From Gammaproteobacteria bacterium (lineage in GTDB: Bacteria; Pseudomonadota; Gammaproteobacteria; Burkholderiales; Burkholderiaceae_C): a stretch of 64,000 nt of DNA. Position numbers and translations under genes: made by a program. The stretch spans positions 1 through 64,000 of the forward strand of contig JAHJWB010000014.1 in the NCBI GenBank assembly GCA_018828125.1. Direction: 5' to 3'. Position 1 is the stretch's first letter. Every line of letters begins with the position of its first letter. This document shows, one piece after another, positions 61,286 to 64,000 of the stretch. The notes under the pieces were generated by a model, which saw only the letters and a list, made by a program, of their open reading frames with translations, was not told the DNA's origin and ran no database searches.

Positions 61286-62884
61286 ATGATCAAGAAGTTC
61301 CTAGACAAACTGATGGGCAAATCGACACCCGGTACCTCGGGCGGCAAGCCTCACTTCGGCAAGCGCGAAGAGGTGCCTGCCTCGGTGCACGGCATCAACC
61401 CCGAGCTGGTGGACCGCCGCGCCGCAGAGGTGGTGGCCACACTCAAGCAGGCCGGTTTTGAGGCCTACATCGTGGGTGGCGCCGTGCGTGATTTGCTGCT
61501 GGGCCTGCGCCCCAAGGACTTCGACGTGGCCACCAATGCCACGCCCGAGCAGGTCAAGGGCCTGTTCCGCCGTGCTTTCATCATCGGCAAGCGCTTTCGC
61601 ATCGTGCATGTGGTGCACGGCCGGGGCCGCGAGCATGAGGTGATCGAGGTCTCCACCTTCCGCGCCTACCTCGACAATGCCGCCGCCGGCCAGGTGGCGG
61701 GCAACGAAAAGACCAGCAAGGCCCAGCTGTCGGGCATGCAGCATGCCGTGGACGCCAGCGGCCGCGTGCTGCGCGACAACGTCTGGGGCCCGCAGGACGA
61801 AGACGCCACGCGCCGCGACTTCACCGTGAACGCCATGTACTACGACCCGGTCAGCCAGATCGTGGTCGACTACCACAAGGGTTTGCAGGACGCCAAGAAG
61901 AAGACGCTGCGCATGATTGGCGACCCCGCCACGCGCTACCGCGAAGACCCGGTCCGCATCATGCGGGCCGTGCGTTTTGCAGCCAAGCTCAGCGCCCTGG
62001 GCTTCAGCATCGAGGCCAAAACCGCTGCACCCCTGGTGCAGTCGCAAACATTGCTGGCCGATGTGCCCCAAAGCCGCATGTTTGACGAAATGCTCAAGCT
62101 CTTGCAGACAGGCCACGCCATTGCCACCATCGAGCAACTGCGCAAGCTGGGCATGGCCAAGGGCATCTATCCCCTGCTGGACGTGGCGGTGGAGCGTGCC
62201 GACAGCGCCTTTGTGAAAGCGGCCCTGGTCGACACCGACCGCCGCGTGAACGAAGGCAAGCCCGTGGCCCCCAGCTTCTTGCTGGCCTGCGTGTTGTGGG
62301 AAGACGTGAGGAGCGGCTGGCAAGAACGCTTGAACCAGCGCCACCACCCGCTGCCTGCGCTGCAGGAGGCGATTGACGAGGTGTTCGACAAACGCATTGG
62401 CGACGTGTCCGGTCGCGGCAAGCTGGCGGCCGACATGCGCGAGATCTGGGTCATGCAGCCGCGCTTTGAAAAGCGCGTGGGCAGCACGCCGTTTGGCATG
62501 GTGATGCAGCCGCGTTTTCGGGCCGGTTTCGACTTCATGCGCCTGCGCGCCGATGTGGGCGAGGTCGGCGAAGCATTGGCCGAATGGTGGCAGGACTTCC
62601 AGACCGCCGACGACGAGCGCCGCGAAGACCTGATGGACCAGGCCAAGGAAGAGCAGAAAGCCCGCCAGAAGTCACAACCCGTGGTCAAGCGCGTGCCCCG
62701 CGCTGCGCCTGCAGCCGACGCGCGCGGACTGCCCCAAGGCGCTGGCGCAGATGCCAGCCCGGCCGATGGCGATGCTGAATTTCCCTCTGACGGTGGCGCG
62801 CCCAAAAAACGACGCCGCCGTCGCCGTAAGCCCGGCGGTGGTGCCAGCGGTGAAGGCGCCGCGCCCGCCGCTGCAGGCGAGTGA
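61286..62884 (+). CDS. pcnB: Poly(A) polymerase I
   Basis: A 532-residue class II CCA-adding-enzyme-like poly(A) polymerase, which tags RNA 3' ends for decay. The nucleotidyltransferase signature is YIVGGAVRDLLLGLRPKDFD, with the metal Asp pair; ATRRDFTVNAMYYD and RYREDPVRIMRAVRFAAKLS follow. The C-terminal tail is basic (KKRRRRRRKPGGG), as in the E. coli enzyme. ATG 61286 begins MIKKFLDKLMG. The stop overlaps the GTG start of folK as GTGA. Confidence 0.95.
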   Translation: MIKKFLDKLMGKSTPGTSGGKPHFGKREEVPASVHGINPELVDRRAAEVVATLKQAGFEAYIVGGAVRDLLLGLRPKDFDVATNATPEQVKGLFRRAFIIGKRFRIVHVVHGRGREHEVIEVSTFRAYLDNAAAGQVAGNEKTSKAQLSGMQHAVDASGRVLRDNVWGPQDEDATRRDFTVNAMYYDPVSQIVVDYHKGLQDAKKKTLRMIGDPATRYREDPVRIMRAVRFAAKLSALGFSIEAKTAAPLVQSQTLLADVPQSRMFDEMLKLLQTGHAIATIEQLRKLGMAKGIYPLLDVAVERADSAFVKAALVDTDRRVNEGKPVAPSFLLACVLWEDVRSGWQERLNQRHHPLPALQEAIDEVFDKRIGDVSGRGKLAADMREIWVMQPRFEKRVGSTPFGMVMQPRFRAGFDFMRLRADVGEVGEALAEWWQDFQTADDERREDLMDQAKEEQKARQKSQPVVKRVPRAAPAADARGLPQGAGADASPADGDAEFPSDGGAPKKRRRRRRKPGGGASGEGAAPAAAGE

Positions 62885-63438
62885 CGCTAAGCGACGACGC
62901 TGCGCGGGTGCCGCCCATGGCCGATCCAGTCCAAGCCGAGGCGGGTGTGGCGGTGTTCATCGGGTTGGGCGCCAACCTGGGCGACCGCAAAGCCGCCCTG
63001 CGTGATGCACTTGCGGCGCTGGGTCAAATGCCCGCCATCAAGGTGGTGCGTGTGTCACCGCTTTATGGCAGTGCACCGGTCGATGCGGGTGGCCCGGACT
63101 ACCTGAACGCAGTGGCCGAGCTGGCCACCACGCTGACTCCCCAGGCCCTGTTGCAGGCGCTGCAAACCATCGAACAGGCCGCAGGCCGCGAGCGGCCCTA
63201 CCGCAACGCCCCGCGCACGCTGGACCTGGACATCCTGTGGTTTGGCGACCGCGTGATCGACACCCCCGAACTCACCGTGCCCCATCCGCGCATGGCCGAG
63301 CGCGCCTTTGTGCTGCGCCCCCTGGCCGACCTGGAGCCCCAGCGCGTGGACGCCGCAGCATTGCAGGCGGTGGCGTCGCAGGACATCCACCCGCTGGAAG
63401 GGTCGGATTGGGCAGGTCTGGCAGATCCGGTGCGTTGA
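62881..63438 (+). CDS. folK: 2-amino-4-hydroxy-6-hydroxymethyldihydropteridine diphosphokinase
   Basis: A 185-residue folate-biosynthesis enzyme (HPPK) that transfers pyrophosphate from ATP to the pterin. It has VFIGLGANLGDRKAAL, YLNAVAEL, RTLDLDILWFGD with the Mg2+-binding Asp residues, and VPHPRMAERAFVLRPLADL. The start is GTG 62881, overlapping pcnB; an ATG at 62917 is also possible and would remove twelve poorly conserved residues. pcnB-folK is a common pair. The end is followed by two copies of repeat family A. Confidence 0.95.
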   Translation: MTLSDDAARVPPMADPVQAEAGVAVFIGLGANLGDRKAALRDALAALGQMPAIKVVRVSPLYGSAPVDAGGPDYLNAVAELATTLTPQALLQALQTIEQAAGRERPYRNAPRTLDLDILWFGDRVIDTPELTVPHPRMAERAFVLRPLADLEPQRVDAAALQAVASQDIHPLEGSDWAGLADPVR

Positions 63439-63460
63439 GGGGCAGTCGCTCCTGAAAAGA

Positions 63461-63496
63461 GAGCTGCTCGCGCTTGATGGATAAGCGCTGGAGGCC
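63461..63496 (+). repeat. Palindromic intergenic repeat, family A copy 9
   Basis: GAGCTGCTCGCGCTTGAT-GG-ATAAGCGCTGGAGGCC, a slightly degenerate copy 22 bases after the folK stop. Confidence 0.82.
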
Positions 63497-63618
63497 AAAA
63501 TCAATTGGATTTGAGGGCGCTGCGGTGGCTTCTTTGATGAGCCGCCGCCAGATCAACCCCTGCGGATGCCGGGTTGTGCGCTGCAGGCTCACCCGATTTG
63601 TAGCGCTCCTGAAAGAGG

Positions 63619-63653
63619 AGCTACTAGCGCTTGATAGGTAAGCGCTAGAGGCC
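63619..63653 (+). repeat. Palindromic intergenic repeat, family A copy 10
   Basis: AGCTACTAGCGCTTGAT-AGG-TAAGCGCTAGAGGCC. It lies 123 bases after copy 9 in the same convergent gap; both are preceded by GCTCCTGAAA, so the unit with its flank was duplicated. The bases between copies show no gene. Confidence 0.85.
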
Positions 63654-63760
63654 AAAAACACTTAAAAATCTTCCCCGCGCGCCGGTTTGACCCGCACCGG
63701 ATGAATCCGGCGCGGCCCAACACCCGTGCCCCCGCGCAAGGGCCGCCCCGCTGCGCTGGG

Positions 63761-63799
63761 GGCGTCCCCCTTGGGGGAAGCGGCGCAGCCGCTCAGGGG
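63761..63799 (-). repeat. Family B repeat abutting the stop of the Bug gene
   Basis: GGCGTCCCCC-TTGGGGGAAG with an inner CGGCGCAGCCG palindrome and CAGGGG. Read on the minus strand, the element begins with the TGA stop of the Bug-type receptor gene. Same arrangement as at kynB. Confidence 0.7.
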
Positions 63800-64000
63800 T
63801 CAATCTACCTTCGCGCCAGACGCCTTCACCACTTGCTGGTATTTGGCGCGTTCGCTGGCCATGAAGGTGTCGAACTGCTGGGGTGTGCTGGTCACGGGCT
63901 CGGCCAGCAACAGGCCAAAGCGGGTCTTGGTTTCGGGCGCGTTGAGGGCCGCAACAAATGCCTTGCTCAGCTTCTCGATTACCGGCTTGGGTGTGGCGGC
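63800..64000 (-). CDS. Bug-family tripartite tricarboxylate receptor (3' part only)
   Basis: The last 66 codons of a periplasmic solute receptor of the Bug/TctC type, cut by the window edge. The visible part TPKPVIEKLSKAFVAALNAP, then VTSTPQQFDTFMASERAKYQQ and VVKASGAKVD, is the usual C-terminal lobe of the family. Bug proteins are abundant in Burkholderiales and bind carboxylates. The TGA stop is the first triplet of a family B repeat. The ligand cannot be inferred from this fragment. Confidence 0.85.
   Translation of the reverse strand, partial: AATPKPVIEKLSKAFVAALNAPETKTRFGLLLAEPVTSTPQQFDTFMASERAKYQQVVKASGAKVD

Noticed and set aside
9821..63653. Family A repeats as a CRISPR array
   Set aside because: Copies are scattered over 54 kb with no regular spacers and no cas genes; they are isolated intergenic palindromes.

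Overview
The window is a high-GC, densely coded piece of chromosome. Its gene content points to a betaproteobacterium of the Burkholderiales, most likely Comamonadaceae (Acidovorax/Delftia-like). Support comes from the DUF3579 gene beside argD-argF and rpsT, the kynB-kynU-kynA cluster, a class II HMG-CoA reductase, a Bug-type solute receptor, and short palindromic intergenic repeats. No rRNA, tRNA, insertion sequence, prophage or CRISPR array was seen. The genus is inferred from memory of gene families, not from a search.

Layout. 1-3.1 kb: two tandem, closely related EAL-domain c-di-GMP genes, the first cut by the window edge. 3.1-4.3 kb: FAD monooxygenase. 4.6-9.7 kb: the conserved prkA, yeaH (DUF444), spoVR stress module. 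9.9-11.2 kb: a MerR regulator overlapping a divergent carbamoyltransferase. 11.2-17.5 kb: a small membrane protein, an MFS transporter, a MliC-like lipoprotein, another lipoprotein, a DUF6502 protein, and divergently a beta-propeller lipoprotein. 17.6-23.6 kb: class II HMG-CoA reductase with a complete TRAP transporter, divergent from a MocR-type regulator; together a plausible mevalonate uptake and catabolism locus. 23.6-26.7 kb: kynurenine pathway (kynB, kynU, kynA). 26.8-29.2 kb: a Cys-cluster protein and a two-component system. 29.4-34.6 kb: GNAT protein, TonB-dependent receptor, a CusF-like protein without metal ligands, and a frameshifted alpha/beta hydrolase. 34.7-44 kb: HD hydrolase, argF, argD, DUF3579, rpsT, murJ, SirB1-like, ParB-like and a CorA/ZntB transporter. 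44-50.8 kb: PPK2, GlxA-type regulator, DUF1272, isochorismatase-like hydrolase, PHB depolymerase-like esterase, AI-2E family exporter, purM. 51.2-59.4 kb: a complete D-xylose operon (xylF-xylH-xylG-ROK regulator-xylB-xylA-oxidoreductase). 59.8-63.4 kb: hda, HAD phosphatase, pcnB, folK. The right edge cuts a Bug-type receptor gene.

Structure beyond genes. A palindromic repeat built on TAGCGCTTAT-n3-ATAAGCGCTA occurs ten times. Seven copies lie in six of the eleven convergent gene junctions, one lies inside argF in frame, and the others lie in co-directional or divergent gaps. A second family (core GCGTCCCCC ... CAGGGGG) occurs three times; twice it abuts a gene end so that the TGA stop is the first triplet of the element. 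Hairpins sit between the binding-protein gene and the permease genes of both the TRAP and the xylose operon. No wholly new system is obvious. The best leads are the repeats that act at gene ends and inside argF, the DUF6502/beta-propeller divergon with a perfect palindrome over its promoter, the degenerate carbamoyltransferase-MerR pair, and the TonB receptor/CusF-like/hydrolase locus.
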